64,000 bases of DNA from Byssochlamys sp. IMV 00236. Taxonomy: Eukaryota > Ascomycota > Eurotiomycetes > Eurotiales > Thermoascaceae. A model generated the notes under the pieces. That model saw only the letters and a list, made by a program, of their open reading frames with translations, was not told where the DNA came from and did no database searches. The position numbers and the translations under genes were made by a program. This document shows, in pieces, positions 36,801-49,389 of this stretch. Position 1 is the stretch's first letter, and every line of letters begins with the position of its first letter. Location: the NCBI GenBank assembly GCA_001931875.2, contig MSJH02000818.1, forward strand, positions 186,001 to 250,000, in the 5' to 3' direction.

Positions 36801-39593
36801 CATCTTCAACTTCTTCCATGTTACGTTCATTACTCTTCTCGGCCATTTGCTCTCGGGTCTCGAGATTCTGGAACATGTCGTGGTTGAAGGCTGATGCTCC
36901 CGCATCCGAGCGGCCATCGAGTTCGCGACTACCGAAGTAGCCTTGTTTGGTCTCGTCCCCGTAAATATAAGCACCTGGAGAGTGTTCGACGGGGTTGAGC
37001 AGCCGGACCTTAGAGTCTCCGTAAGGACCGTGTCCTGGATATACGGCATCCCCGTCATCCAATCCATCGGCGGAATAGACGGGCACGACACGCTCACCGA
37101 CTTTGGCAAGGTCCGCCCAGCATCTTTCACTCAAGAAAACGCCAGTGCTTCCTACCCTTGCTTCATTGCCGGGCCATTTCCTCTCGGACAAGACCGCCTC
37201 CGCTTTCTCCCTGTCACTTCCTACAACAACAGTGTCCACTTCAGCGAGACCTAAGAATTCGGCAAATGGCAGGAACACGCTAAAGTCTGCATTGCGCAAC
37301 CGTTGGCTGATCTCTGCGATTCCGAATGTCTGCACCTGAGCGCGAACACATTTGCTGTCGAACTGGTTGGCAATCCTGCGGTCGTTGGGCTTCAAGCAGA
37401 AGACGAAATAGGGATTAACATTGGGTGCGCTGAGGGACTTGTTGATAATATCGAGTGAAGCTAGGAATTGACCTGCTGCACCCTGCTTGGGAGAAAGCAT
37501 TGTGCCTTTCTTCCTACCGGCCCCAGTCTTGGTCATGCTACCTGCGTGGCTGCTATCTTCGGCCTCTTCGCTGATTCTCGTGCCCATTGACGACAATCTT
37601 GGAGGACTATCCTTGCGCCTCGCCAGACTAGGCATTCTTTGCGGCTTGGAGCTCACCTGTGCCTGCATGATAGCGGTCTTCTCTTTAGGGTGGGTTATCG
37701 TCTGCAAGGCCTCCTGCCCAAACAGAGAACGGACAAAATCACTCTTGGTAGAATTGATCAAGTTCATGAGGTCACCGGGGACGATGTCTCCATTAGCCTC
37801 TACTAGGCCTTCCACAGGGTAATCGACCTCTCCTGCAAAGTGCTTCACCGTGAATGCAGCGGCAGCATTGGGACTGACAAAGTTGCTTCCGGGCAGAACC
37901 GCCGTAGCGGACTCAACGACGATGGCGGGGTTCTTGTTCTCAAAACGCTTCCGTAGACTTTCCAGGAACTGAGCGTCGGTTCTGCCACGTCGGGTCTGGT
38001 CATCCAGGATACTGAGAAGGCCATTTCCAGATTTAAGGAGTCCCCGCACCGCGTCGGTATTGTCGAAGTAGCTTGTTGCGGCCACACTGACCTCCTCCCG
38101 CTCCAACGCATCGGCCTTGCGATCAAAGAAACTCTGAAGACAGTAGTTGTAGAGACACTCGGCAGCGGCGTTGCTTAGAAGCTGGTCCAAGGTGGAGCCG
38201 GTAGAGGATACCTGGGCGAATCCGGGGAAATCGACGATGGACACGGTGTTAGCAACGCTGTCTTCAGCCGCACAGATTCTCTGGTTGACGTTCTCGATCA
38301 CGTAGGCGACAAGAAGAGAGTACAGAGTACGAGCGAGTTCGTCAGCGTTTGCTCGCGCGCCCTGGGGGTCTAGCATGATGGTGACGCGTTCCCGGTGGAT
38401 CGTCTTCGTCTTATATCCGAGACTGGTCTCGAGATCGTACATACTAAGACCCAAGAATGCCGCCACGATTTCGAGAGCATTTTTGTTTTTCACGACAGTT
38501 ACTGTTTCTCCTCCTTCGTGGGAGTATCCGCCGCTTTCTTCCGCCGCTGTCGTTGTGGCTTGGCCCGTCGTGAACTCGAGCTGTCCGAGATGAAGGATAC
38601 TGGCGAGGATCTGGCAGATTTCCGCAATATCGCTTCGAGGAAATTCGAGCTTTCTCAATGCCGTCTTGAAGTGCTGGAAGCCTTCTGCGTCGTTGATTCC
38701 AACTTTGAGTTGGGTAGGATGACCCAGATAGCGCCATCTCTTGTGCTTCACTGTTCCTGACGACAGATTGCCCGTACCACCAGAGGTGATATTGATCGAG
38801 TTATCAAATCCCAGATGAGCCTTTTCTGCAGCACTGGTACCAGCTAGCAAATAATACAACACATGGAAGCTGCGCTCTCCCGTGGGAACTGCTGCAATGC
38901 GGCTGCGTTCCAACCGGTGATCGATAATCTTACCACCAATCAGGGTCGGATTCACTGACGACGAACCATCGTACTGCAGTTCGAAAAAAAGACCGGCTTT
39001 CGACGCGGTCGGAGTCGTGACCGTCTTAGTCGTCGTCAACGAGTCGAAGACGAAAGCAGCAAGGGAAAGCTTCGTCGACAGCGGCGTGGAGGAAAACGAG
39101 AGAAACGATGACAGCAAATGCGACCGGATAGTGGTCTTTCCAGCGCCTGATTCGCCCCTACACGATCACCGTCAGCTTTGTCTGTTTGTGAAGTGTCTTG
39201 GATTCTCGTCGATTGAGACTCACAGGAATACAATGGCTTGGTTCTCTCCACGAGCACCTAACCTGGTCCATGCCCGCCTGGCCAGGTCCTCTGCTTCACC
39301 CATCGCACTCCCCTCCTTTCCCCCATCGGGGCCTTTGGCAGAGGATGTGTAAGTGTTGAGACATATTAGAGCTTGTGACGATAGCCGGGCTGTAGGCAGA
39401 GAAACATGGAACCTGTGCCGCAAGTATCAGCATCGGTTACCTTGCTGTTCAAGATGACCACAGAACCAAGATTGAAATACCTGCTAGCAAGATGGGCCGT
39501 CAAATGCGTATCTGATTGCAAATGTGCGGGCAATGATGGTAACGACGACTGAGCGTGGGAGGGTGCGCTCCCGGAAAACGAATGTGTAGCCAT
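33828..39593 (-). CDS. csmA: Class V chitin synthase with myosin motor-like domain (CsmA)
   Basis: CsmA makes chitin (UDP-GlcNAc to beta-1,4-GlcNAc polymer) at hyphal tips and septa and helps keep the wall intact. Four exons give 1,854 residues: 39593-39481, 39412-39224, 39157-33927 and 33859-33828. The N-terminal half is the myosin motor-like domain, with an intact P-loop GESGAGKTT (102-110, formed across the exon 2/3 junction) and a switch-II-like VDFPGFA near 410. Two hydrophobic segments (about 900-960) precede a cytochrome b5-like domain (about 960-1075). The GT2 chitin synthase domain follows with QVDAD (1409-1413), EDRYLT and QRRRW (1564-1568), then a membrane-segment cluster. A DEK_C-like domain (about 1797-1850) ends at [11 protein letters not shown], completed by a 32-nt last exon. 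The start is the first in-frame ATG; codons upstream lack one. It is head-to-head with csmB. Confidence 0.96.
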
Positions 39594-42500
39594 CTTTGCC
39601 GGTGTCGCCGTCTCGACACTGCGGCCGACAACTTGAAGGTGTGTATCTGCTTCTGTCGGTCGCTTCACAGAGAAGTTCTCACAGGCGACCGGGTTCTCGA
39701 TTCACACGCTTCGTATCGTCTAGACGCTGTAACCGATGATACCCGGAGAAACACGTCCAGACGCTGGCTGCCTCACAAACGTGGTCCTGAGGAATCCGCG
39801 ATGGTTTACCCGGGAATGTTGCAGATCGATAGGTATGGAGGTGTGACACAATCGACAGGCCCCCTACGGGAGTCTGTCTAAGCGTTTGGGGGGATAGCGA
39901 ATGTGGGATGATATTTTGTCAAGCACGAGCATTCATCGGTCCTGGGTCCAGCACAAAGCGAATGTGGCCGTCCACGCCTTCAGGAGATCTGAAGTGATCG
40001 AATATCCTGAAGGGGGAGATTACGTCGACATGGACAACGAATGGAGAGGACCGAGGAAGCAAAGAAAAAAAAACACACGAAGATCAAGCACAAAGGGTAT
40101 CCCAAGGCAAGGGCCGTGGAATGTTGTTTCGCAAGCCTTCGACCGGCCGAGTGTTTTGCTTTGTCGAAACCGCTGGACTGGGACGTCTGGGGTCACTGTA
40201 CGGTTATGATACGATACTATACGATACGATACGCTATGGTACAGAATGCTGGGATGCGGGTGTTTGGGCGGGGTGGCAGGGAAGGGCCCAAACACCGCCC
40301 GCGTAAATTTTGGTATTGATACGCATACACAAGCAACAAGACCAACCAGCTGTGCGGTCTGTCTCTCGCAACCAGTCGCGATGCTCGCGATATCGTCTGG
40401 AGAAAAGTGGTTCCTATTCTGGGATACTAGATAGTAGAGAGTGGCTAACTCAGGCGATCTAGCTCGACAAGACCTTGTTAGCCCCATCGAGCGTCCGGCA
40501 GAAACCAGATCGCAGTAGTCTAGTCGCCGTCCGGGCTCCATCCTCAGATGCTGCCAACAAGAACAAGCCGTCAAGAAGGCTTCTAGCCGTTCGCCCTCCG
40601 GTTTGAGACCAGTCCAATGCCCCATCGGTCTTCCGACACTAGTGCCTTCTAGAGGTATCATCAGCGCCGCACATATTCATCGCCCATGCCATTATGTATT
40701 ATTATTCAGGTCTCATGATGGTTGCCATCGGATAAGCCCGCGGTAATCGCTTCTCTGAAGTTCTGGCCGTATGGGTGTGACTGTCACTATCGGTGGCGTC
40801 TCTCCTGTTCTCCTGACTAAGCGGGTCGAGAGAAGTGTACTCTGTCGTGGTGAACTGGAACTGGATGGTGAGGATAGAAAGCACGCTACTCTCTATGAAC
40901 ATATGTATCTGGTCGAGAGTACCACATCTGAAGAGGATGATGAGATCATATCCCAGCTTCCCGGCGGTTCGAGTATACTATTATTATTATTGACGGATCC
41001 CGGATGGGATGAGGGGCAATACCAATTATGGAGACGCTCTGATCTGGGCGGATACCGTCAAGAACACACGGCTCTCAGGAGGGCAGGTCGAAGCATCGAA
41101 TAATCAACCAACACTGGCAGAAGTTGCAGACGGTCATGTTCAGGAGAGGTGGATCGGGACTCAGAAACCGTGGTAACTTCGCAGGAAGGTTGAGACCCTG
41201 AGGATTGCCGTCGGTGATCAGTGATCACATCAGCACACTAGGAAGAAGACGGAAGGCGGTGGAAGCAGCAGTTGCCAACACAGTGAAGCTCTCGTTGGTT
41301 GTTCCCTGAGCATGTCTTTTCCCGCGGTTCTGACAGATCTCTACTCTTAGTACTCTAGAGTATTTAGTTAGTTACCGGGTCAACTGTGGGACGCGACGGA
41401 ACCTGCTCGACGCGAGAATTATTGACGTCTGTTAAAGCCAATCCACTCCATCAGATCCAGATATCAAATTCAGGGTGTGGGTCAGAAATAGGAGACATCA
41501 GCACGATGGAAGATGGCAGCAGCGCAGAGAAATGCTTGGAGTAATTCTCTAGAAGAACTACTCTCATCGATTACTGGGAGTCTAGACAACTAGTCTAGGC
41601 GCAACAAAAGACAGCCAAATATAGCGACGGCGTCTCAGATGCGCCGGGGATCCGCCTGCTGTTGATTGGCTGCCTGGCTCTCCAGGCACACCTCTCTCCG
41701 TACGGATCGTTACACGTTTTGGCTATTATTCGTTAGCTGAGCCAGACATTGGCAGGGGATTATCCTCGTTGTGTGTGCGGTCTCCAAATAACGCTGGCAT
41801 TTCGACTGCCCTCCCCCGTGTGGTAGAGTGTCTGAGATTGTTGGCATACTGATTGGACATGTCTGGACGCTGGGATCTGCTCGAGTCGGATACAGGCAGA
41901 CGATCCCGCTAGCTCATCGCCCGATCGCACTGCAATCCACCGTGAAGGGTTAGGAGGTTGCTAAACTAAGTGGCCGTAACGAACTAACTCACTACGTCCG
42001 TACATGTATGTACTGTACGCGGTCGATCTTGTAATTAATAGTTAGTGCGCCCATGCTCCAGAATTACAAAGCACCTGGTAATCTTTCGATACGCTGCCAG
42101 AACGGGGTAATTAACTAAACTATCCTACTCTAGATCAACAATCCAGACGACCCGGCCAGCTTCGATCTTTTGCCGTACGATCTTCTTCTCCAGAACGACG
42201 TCGTTGCTGGACGTGTGTGTGTTTTGCTTTTTGCGCTGTCGGTTTGACGCAGCGATTCTTGCACTCTCACCGTTCGTTCTACTAGTTACCTTCGTTTTCC
42301 CGCTTCTTTCGTTCCACGCTCGAGGTCACACGGGGTACGTGAATAATAAGACACTCTTTAATCTGAGGCTCACTAACATCTTGTTAATGTGGACAGGTCC
42401 TTGATTTCGTGATCAGGCCAGAAAGATTGAATCTCGGTTCGTTGGTCGCTTTGTCTCTTGTGCCGCCATTGCTGTCGGCTGTACAGCAACCCTCGACGGC

Positions 42501-42620
42501 AGATGTTTTGACGGCACACATCCCATCACGCTCGTTCAACTGCCCCGATTTGGCGGCTATATCGCGGCATCGCTGCAGAGAGACTGTTTTTCTTTCACAT
42601 CACTAGCTGAATAGATCAAG
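39594..42620. promoter_or_regulatory. Shared divergent upstream region of csmA and csmB
   Basis: Three kilobases separate the two diverging chitin synthase starts, unusually long for this window. It contains CCAAT motifs at 41438-41442 (plus strand), 41665-41669 and 41852-41856 (minus strand), and a GATAC-type repeat at 40208-40236. A 213-codon minus-strand frame (40661-40020) has no family features. Cell-wall-stress control of both genes from here is plausible from the family, but I cannot point to a convincing binding site. Confidence 0.55.
40208..40236. repeat. GATAC/TATAC imperfect pentanucleotide repeat
   Basis: Several tandem units of GATAC-like sequence with one variant unit lie in the csmA-proximal part of the divergent promoter. 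It is a simple repeat, possibly variable between strains. Confidence 0.7.
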
Positions 42621-45600
42621 ATGGCCGGCATGTCCACTCGCTACTCGATATACTCGAACTCCTCGGCCCCTCCTCCAGCTCCAGCTCCTGGACTGCGCTC
42701 CGCGGCGCAGCAAGGAGCGCAGGTGTCCACGACCACCTTGCTGAATACACTTCACACTTTCTACGCTACCGGGCGACCGTACCAGCTAGATTCGGGGTCC
42801 AGTGTGGTGGTAAATACATGGTTAACCGCTTCTCAGACCGGTCCTGATGGCTCGACGGGAGGTGTGGTCGACCCAGAGCTGGCAACAAAGGCATGGGAAC
42901 ATGCCAGACGACGAGCAGAAGATGGCTGTGTTGTTCTATGGTAAGCGTCACGATGAATTTGGCTTCCACAGACCAAGATGCAGAAAGAGGCGCAGAGCAC
43001 ACGCTGACAGGAAAACAGCTCCATGCATCATTCGACACCTTCCTTGTTGGTGCCATTTCTCTCTTCCCTCCCGCTATCGACTCCCCCGATCGCATTTACG
43101 GCTCTGTCTGCCCTTCGTCCGTTCCTGTATACGGTAACTCCATTTAACCCGTCCTACGGCCGTCACTCGTCTCTCGCAGTGTCCTACACATTTACCCTTC
43201 GAGGAGCGGTGACTGGTCTATCTCTCGCCCTAGCAACCTCTGGTATCGACACGACAGAAGGCCTCCTGAACATACCTGCGGAATCTGGATTCCGTGCCTT
43301 CGATGTCTTCTACTACCTCGTCACATCGGCGTCCACCCCAGCAGAGAGAGAGTTCCTCAGCTTGAAGGATCCCTCCGCGTACGCTCTGCTCAACAGGTCC
43401 AACACTTATGATGCTCCATCCTATGTACCCACAGCGGATGATGCAGCGTCTGCAGAGGACCTCAGAGCGTCCCTGAAAGCTATCGGTATCAAGGGTGCCT
43501 CTCTGAGAGGTTTGCTCTCTGTCCTGGCCGGTCTGCTGAAGTTGGGCAACGCGGTCGGTTTCATGGTTGACCAGGAAGAACTCGAAGAGACCTGTGAGGA
43601 TGTCGGGGCCCTTCTGGATATCGAACCTGAGGTTCTCATGGAGAAGTGCTCTACAGACGAGAGGGAAGTCTTGATTGCCGGAATCTACGAAGCATTAGTC
43701 GATTGGATCATCAGCAAGGCAAATGAAGCCATTGCGAGCGAACTGCAGAATGCGCAGGAAAATGGGTCCAGTCAAGGTGGGCAAGGGGCCAGGAGCCCAT
43801 TCTCAGACGATGATAGTGCCGATACTGTCGGCATCACCATCGTTGACATCCCAGATCCTGCTCTAGGCAAAGCGGTCGCTATGAGGGGCATCTTCGATGA
43901 TAGCCTAGGGATCAATGCAGAGATGAAAGAAGACGGTCTTGACATCATACCTGCCGGCCAGTCTGTCCTCAATGAAATGAGAAATGCAGTGGCTGCAGTT
44001 GGACCTGATCTGGGTATCACGAACAATCTTACCAGCCGTGATAGAGAGCGTGCGAATGATAAAAGGCAGAATGTGCTGGAAAAGGTGGCTGCCGAAATCG
44101 AGACAGGTGCTTTCCTGCAACAGGTCTTGTTCCCTGTGGAGAATGAAGGGATTACTCTGGGCAAACGAGGTCGTTTCGACCTTGCTACTACCCTGGGTAG
44201 CAGCAGAGTTTGGTACCATCTTGCTCTTCATCCGACAGATGACGCCCCCGCGAGCTTGACTTCTCTGCCATCGATAACATCTGCGTGGTCCGCGGGTACT
44301 GTATCCCGGCAACTCCGTGAATGGAGGCTCCCAGAATGGGCCAATCGCCGGCACAAGAACCTCGACTTCACCGCAGACTTTGATATTGACGAGTTCTATA
44401 ATCGTTACATGCCTCTGGGATGCATGGAAGGTAGGGATGGTGTCGAGAATTGGATCGTGGAGAGGGGATGGAGCAACGGTGAGGTGGTCCTGGGTCACGA
44501 AAGGATATGGATGCGAGAGACCCCGTGGTGGGAAGCCGAGACGATGCTCGATCTCAAGGCCGACGAACCCGAGGGTAACCCCTTCATGATGACAGATCCC
44601 TTCGCGAGCGGTTACTCCTCTAATCCTCCCAATCCCAATGCCTCCGGATTCTTTCCTCCGGTGGAACCGATAGGCATGCAAGGTAGCCGAGATAACCTTC
44701 TACAGCCACAGAGTATCGCCGGGGGGTCACGATCGATAGCTCCCACCGTCCCTCATTCAATCCATACCCAAGGGGGTGACTACGGTCTGGGCACCAAGGG
44801 AGACCAAAAGAAGTACGATGATGTGCTTTACGATGGCGACGTCGGTCGCTATACGGGCGAACTTGATCCAGAATTCGGCGATCCGAAACGTATCGAGAAG
44901 AAACAAATTACCCCAGTACGACGGATCTGGAGTGGCTTTGTCTGGGCCATGACCTTCTGGATTCCATCCTTCGTTCTTCGCTACGTGGGCCGCATGAAAC
45001 GTCCGGATGTTCGTATGGCGTGGCGAGAAAAGGTCGTTCTCGTATTCCTCATCTTGCTGTTCAACTTCATTGTCTTGTTCTACATCATTGCGTTTGGCAA
45101 CCTCATTTGTCCAAATAAAGACAAGGTCTGGAACAGCAAAGAAGTAGGCTATCACACGGGTGACAACGACTTTTGGGTTAGCATCCATGGAAAAGTGTAT
45201 GATATCAGCAAATTCTGGAGGCTTCAGCACAGTGATACTGCTATCGAGACAACTTCGACGAACATGCAGCCGTTCGCTGGCGAGAACCTGGACGCCTACT
45301 TTCCTCCTCCGCTTACCAGGGCCTGTCAGCCTTTCGTCACGAGTCAATCCATCACAATGCAGAACAACAACACGAACGCGGTTCTGTATTCTCAAGCTCT
45401 CCATGACTGTGGTCCTCTCAATCAGCCCAACCCGGACACTGCCTTACACAAAATCACCTGGTATGAAGATGTGTTTCTTCCAAAGATCAAGGAATACTAC
45501 AAGGGAGAGCTGGTCTGGACCAAGAACACTGTTCAGTCTCAAGCCAATACGGATGAGCGATACTGGGTCATACTCAATAAGAAGATATACGACCTGACCA

Positions 45601-48166
45601 ATTACTTCTATACGCTGAAAATGATGGACAACCTGGACACCTACGACTTCCTTCCTTCGGGGGTCACCGACCTCTTCAAAAATAATCCGGGCCAGGATAT
45701 CTCCGACAAGTGGCAGGATTCGGTTCAATTCGAGAATGCTCTCAACTGTCTTAACAATGTGTTTTACGTTGGCGAGGTCGATTTTAGAGACTCACCAAGG
45801 TGTCAGGTCAATAACTATATCCTGTTGGCCTTCACTATTCTCATCTGCTCCGTTATTTTGATCAAATTCCTTGCTGCACTGCAGCTGGGCTCGAAGCGCC
45901 GGCCCGCTCCCCAAGACAAGTTCGTTATTTGCCAAGTCCCGGCATACACGGAAGGAGAAGACGCACTCCGTAAAGGTCTTGATTCATTGACGGCGCTTCA
46001 GTACGACAACAAGCGGAAGTTGATCTGTGTCATTTGTGACGGAATGATTGTTGGTGCCGGTAACGACCGTCCAACTCCTAAGATTGTTCTCGACATTCTC
46101 GGGGTGGACCCGAAAATTGATCCTCCCGCATTACCATTCAAATCCGTTGGCCAGGGCAGCGATCAGCTAAACTATGGAAAGGTCTACTCCGGTCTCTATG
46201 AATTCGAAGGCAATGTTGTGCCGTACATTGTGATCGTCAAGGTTGGCAAGGAGTCGGAACAGACCAAGTCGAAGCCTGGAAACCGAGGCAAACGTGACTC
46301 TCAGATTCTACTACTCAACTTCCTTAACCGGGTCCATCATCGCGCCCCCATGTCACCTCTCGAGCTGGAAATCTTCCATCAGATCAACAACATCATTGGT
46401 GTCGACCCTGAACTCTATGAATTCCTTCTCATGGTGGATGCGGATACTAGTGTCAAAGAAGATGCTCTCAACCGGCTTGTTGCAGCGTGCGCCAATAATA
46501 CCAAGATTGCAGGTATCTGCGGTGAGACCAGTTTGCAAAACGAAGAGCGGAGTTGGTGGACCATGATTCAGGTGTACGAATACTATATTTCGCACCACCT
46601 GACCAAAGCATTCGAGTCCCTTTTCGGCAGTGTCACTTGCCTTCCCGGATGGTAAGTTTCTACTTCTTTCTTTTTCAGACTGTTTGAGCTGGTGGCTGAC
46701 CCTAGAGCAGTTTCTGCATGTACCGTCTTCGAACTGCGGATAAAGGCCGTCCGCTGATCATTTCGGATCAGATTGTTAAGGAGTATTCCGATAACGACGT
46801 CGACACCCTTCACAAGAAGAATCTTCTGTCCTTGGGTGAAGATCGTTATTTGACTACACTCATGACCAAGCATTTCCCTTCCATGTCGTACAAGTTCATT
46901 CCGGATGCCTTCGCCAGTACTGCAGCACCTGAAACATGGAGTGTCTTGCTTTCCCAGAGACGTCGGTGGATCAACTCGACAGTCCACAACCTGGTCGAGT
47001 TGGCTGTGCTGAAGGATCTGTGTGGTTTCTGCTGTTTTAGTATGCGTTTTGTCGTGCTCGTCGATCTCCTGGGAACTATTATCCTCCCGGCAACCTGCGC
47101 CTACCTGATCTATATGATCGTTTTGGCCGCTACCCACCAGGGCCAGTTCCCTTTGATTACGATCATCCTTCTTGCCTGTGTCTACGGTTTGCAAGCTGTT
47201 ATCTTCATTATCAAACGACAGTGGCAGCACGTCGGTTGGATGATTATCTATCTTTGCGCGTACCCGGTTTACAGTGTTATCCTGCCTCTCTACTCATTCT
47301 GGAAACAGGACGACTTCAGTTGGGGTAACACCCGTGTCGTCATTGGTGAGAAGGGAGACAAGCGTGTGGTTGCTGTCGAGGATGAGGTGTTCGATCCCAG
47401 AAGCATTCCTTTGCAACGATGGGATGACTATGCTCTTGCCAATGGCCTCCCAGGCCGTCGCGGAAACCCGGACATGAGCCAGGAGAAGTTCATCAACGGC
47501 GGATACACTGATGATGTGGCTATGGAGCTGGACGATATGCAGTCCACGTACTCCTCGGTCAAGCCAGCGTCCACCATCCTGACCGGTTTTGGCGGTCATG
47601 GTCGGCAGGCAGGTCCTTATATGCCGCCGCATTCCCCTGCGCCATTCGCCGGTAACGTTGCGGGTAACCGCAGCTCACACCTCTCCAGCTTTACGAGGTA
47701 TACCGACCACCCGCAAATGGGAGGTAACCACTCGCGGCAAATGTCCATGGGCAACCTGAGCCATTACCAGGATAATCCCATGAATACCAGCCGATATAGC
47801 ATGGGAATGATGCAGAGCTCCGAGAATCTGCTAAGACAGGGTTCACGGAGCCCTCTTACTGCCGGTTTCAATTCCAGGCCTGTCAGCACAGTTCCTGATT
47901 TCCGAGGTGGACCAGGTGCTGGACCCGACGACGGTACCATCACCGAGGCCATCCAGAATTGCTTGGCCGAGGTTGATTTGGACAGTGTGACCAAGAAGCA
48001 AGGTACGTGCTACGATCGGTGATCGTCAATAGTATAATATGTTGGGTGCTAACAGTATTCTTCCGCAGTGCGCGCACTTGTTGAACAACGACTCCAGACC
48101 GAGTTGACTGGCGAGCGAAAGGCATTCCTAGATCGCCAGATTGATCACGAACTTGCCAATATGTGA
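42621..48166 (+). CDS. csmB: Class VII chitin synthase with degenerate myosin-like domain (CsmB)
   Basis: CsmB is the class VII partner of CsmA, acting at tips and septa in wall chitin synthesis. Four exons give 1,780 residues: 42621-42940, 43019-46651, 46711-48002 and 48069-48166. The N-terminal region aligns in layout with the motor-like domain of CsmA but has no P-loop, and the switch-II-like segment reads VDIPDPA near residue 383, so ATP binding is not expected. This is known for class VII enzymes. Hydrophobic segments near 742-800 precede a cytochrome b5-like domain (about 826 on). The GT2 domain has MVDAD with Asp at 1247 and QRRRW at 1400-1404, then multiple membrane helices. The C terminus is Gly/Ser-rich followed by a DEK_C-like tail split by the last intron and ending IDHELANM. 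The sequence spanning the exon 2/3 junction restores the expected CLPGC motif. Confidence 0.95.
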
Positions 48167-49389
48167 GATTGCCATGGACGAGAAACAATGCATGGTCAAT
48201 TCCATGCGCAGTTTTCCACATAATGTCTAACTTTTATTTCATGCGTTCTTTTCATTTCGGAAATGGTTCTATTGACGCTGTACAAGAGCGAGCATCTGTC
48301 CTGTTATGTGTCGATTGATGATATCGCTTTCTTTTTCTAACACAAAGTTTTAATCGCATTTCTCATGTCACGCACGTATTCTCGGCGTGCATGTTCTGAT
48401 CATCCTGGATATTTGGCGTTTGACGGGAGGAGCGGGAGACCTTGTGTTATTATTAGGTTGACTCAGACTTCGAAATATATCTAGCGTGCATCAATGATCC
48501 TCTTTGACCGTATAGGTTAAACAGATTTGCAAAAAGCAGTCGAAGAATTTGTAGTCAGATACTCCAATAACTAGCATACTAATGCGAGTGTCATGTCACA
48601 CCTGAAGATCACTCACTCTTAGCGGTAACCTCCACAGAAAACCCATGGAGAATAGAGTACATTCAAGTCACTTCCAGCTAGTCTAGCGACCTCTCATTTG
48701 CTTCCTCTTCCCACTACGCAGATGCATCACAAGCTCTAGCGCATGTCACATGGGATGGGCGGGGAAGAGAAGGGAAGAAGATGCTTGCACTCTAAGTACC
48801 ATATGGTACAGTAGTTTAGCTAACTATGCATGGCAGACACCCTCTCATTTCTCCCTTCCCCAGGTCCATCCAATATAATTAACCCAATGTCCGGAATATC
48901 TTGATTTGTTTCTTAGTCTTAACTAGCGCTAGCTAGTTATCCTTATCGATATAAAAAGGCGATAATAACCCCCTCTTCCATGCTATGCTTGTGCAGTTAT
49001 GCTAGATAACGTTTATATCTATCTATCTCTCTAAGCAGAGGTTTGAATTTAGTGGTATATTGATACTTGATGATACTTACCTACCTACCTGTTGATATAT
49101 GATTGTTTATTCTATTTTATTTATATTCGGATACGATCGGAAATGATAATGCGAGATTGAGATTTATTATTCCTTTACCTATACATATACATTACCTATT
49201 ACTTTATCTACGTATCCCAACTTACGAATTTCCGAACCTATATATAATACCTATTCATATCCGCATCGAATCGAATTCCCATCCAACTTCATCCCATCCC
49301 ACACAATCTCCAAAGGAAACATCACAAACACCCACGCCTCAAAAAAAGAAAACAATCAACTCTCCCTCAAAAAAGAAAAGAAAAGAAAA
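48167..49389. other. Intergenic region between csmB and the BLOC1S1 gene
   Basis: It holds the csmB 3' UTR and the promoter and leader of the next gene. Sequence around 48880-49260 is AT-rich with TATA-like and CTAT repeats. The 70 bases before the next start codon are A-rich with few T, typical of fungal leaders. No gene is supported. Confidence 0.5.

Noticed and set aside
40020..40661. 213-codon minus-strand ORF with an ATG upstream of csmA
   Set aside because: It has no recognisable domain, overlaps a simple repeat and lies in the chitin synthase promoter region. Composition (runs of Phe/Leu and His/Pro) looks like chance translation.
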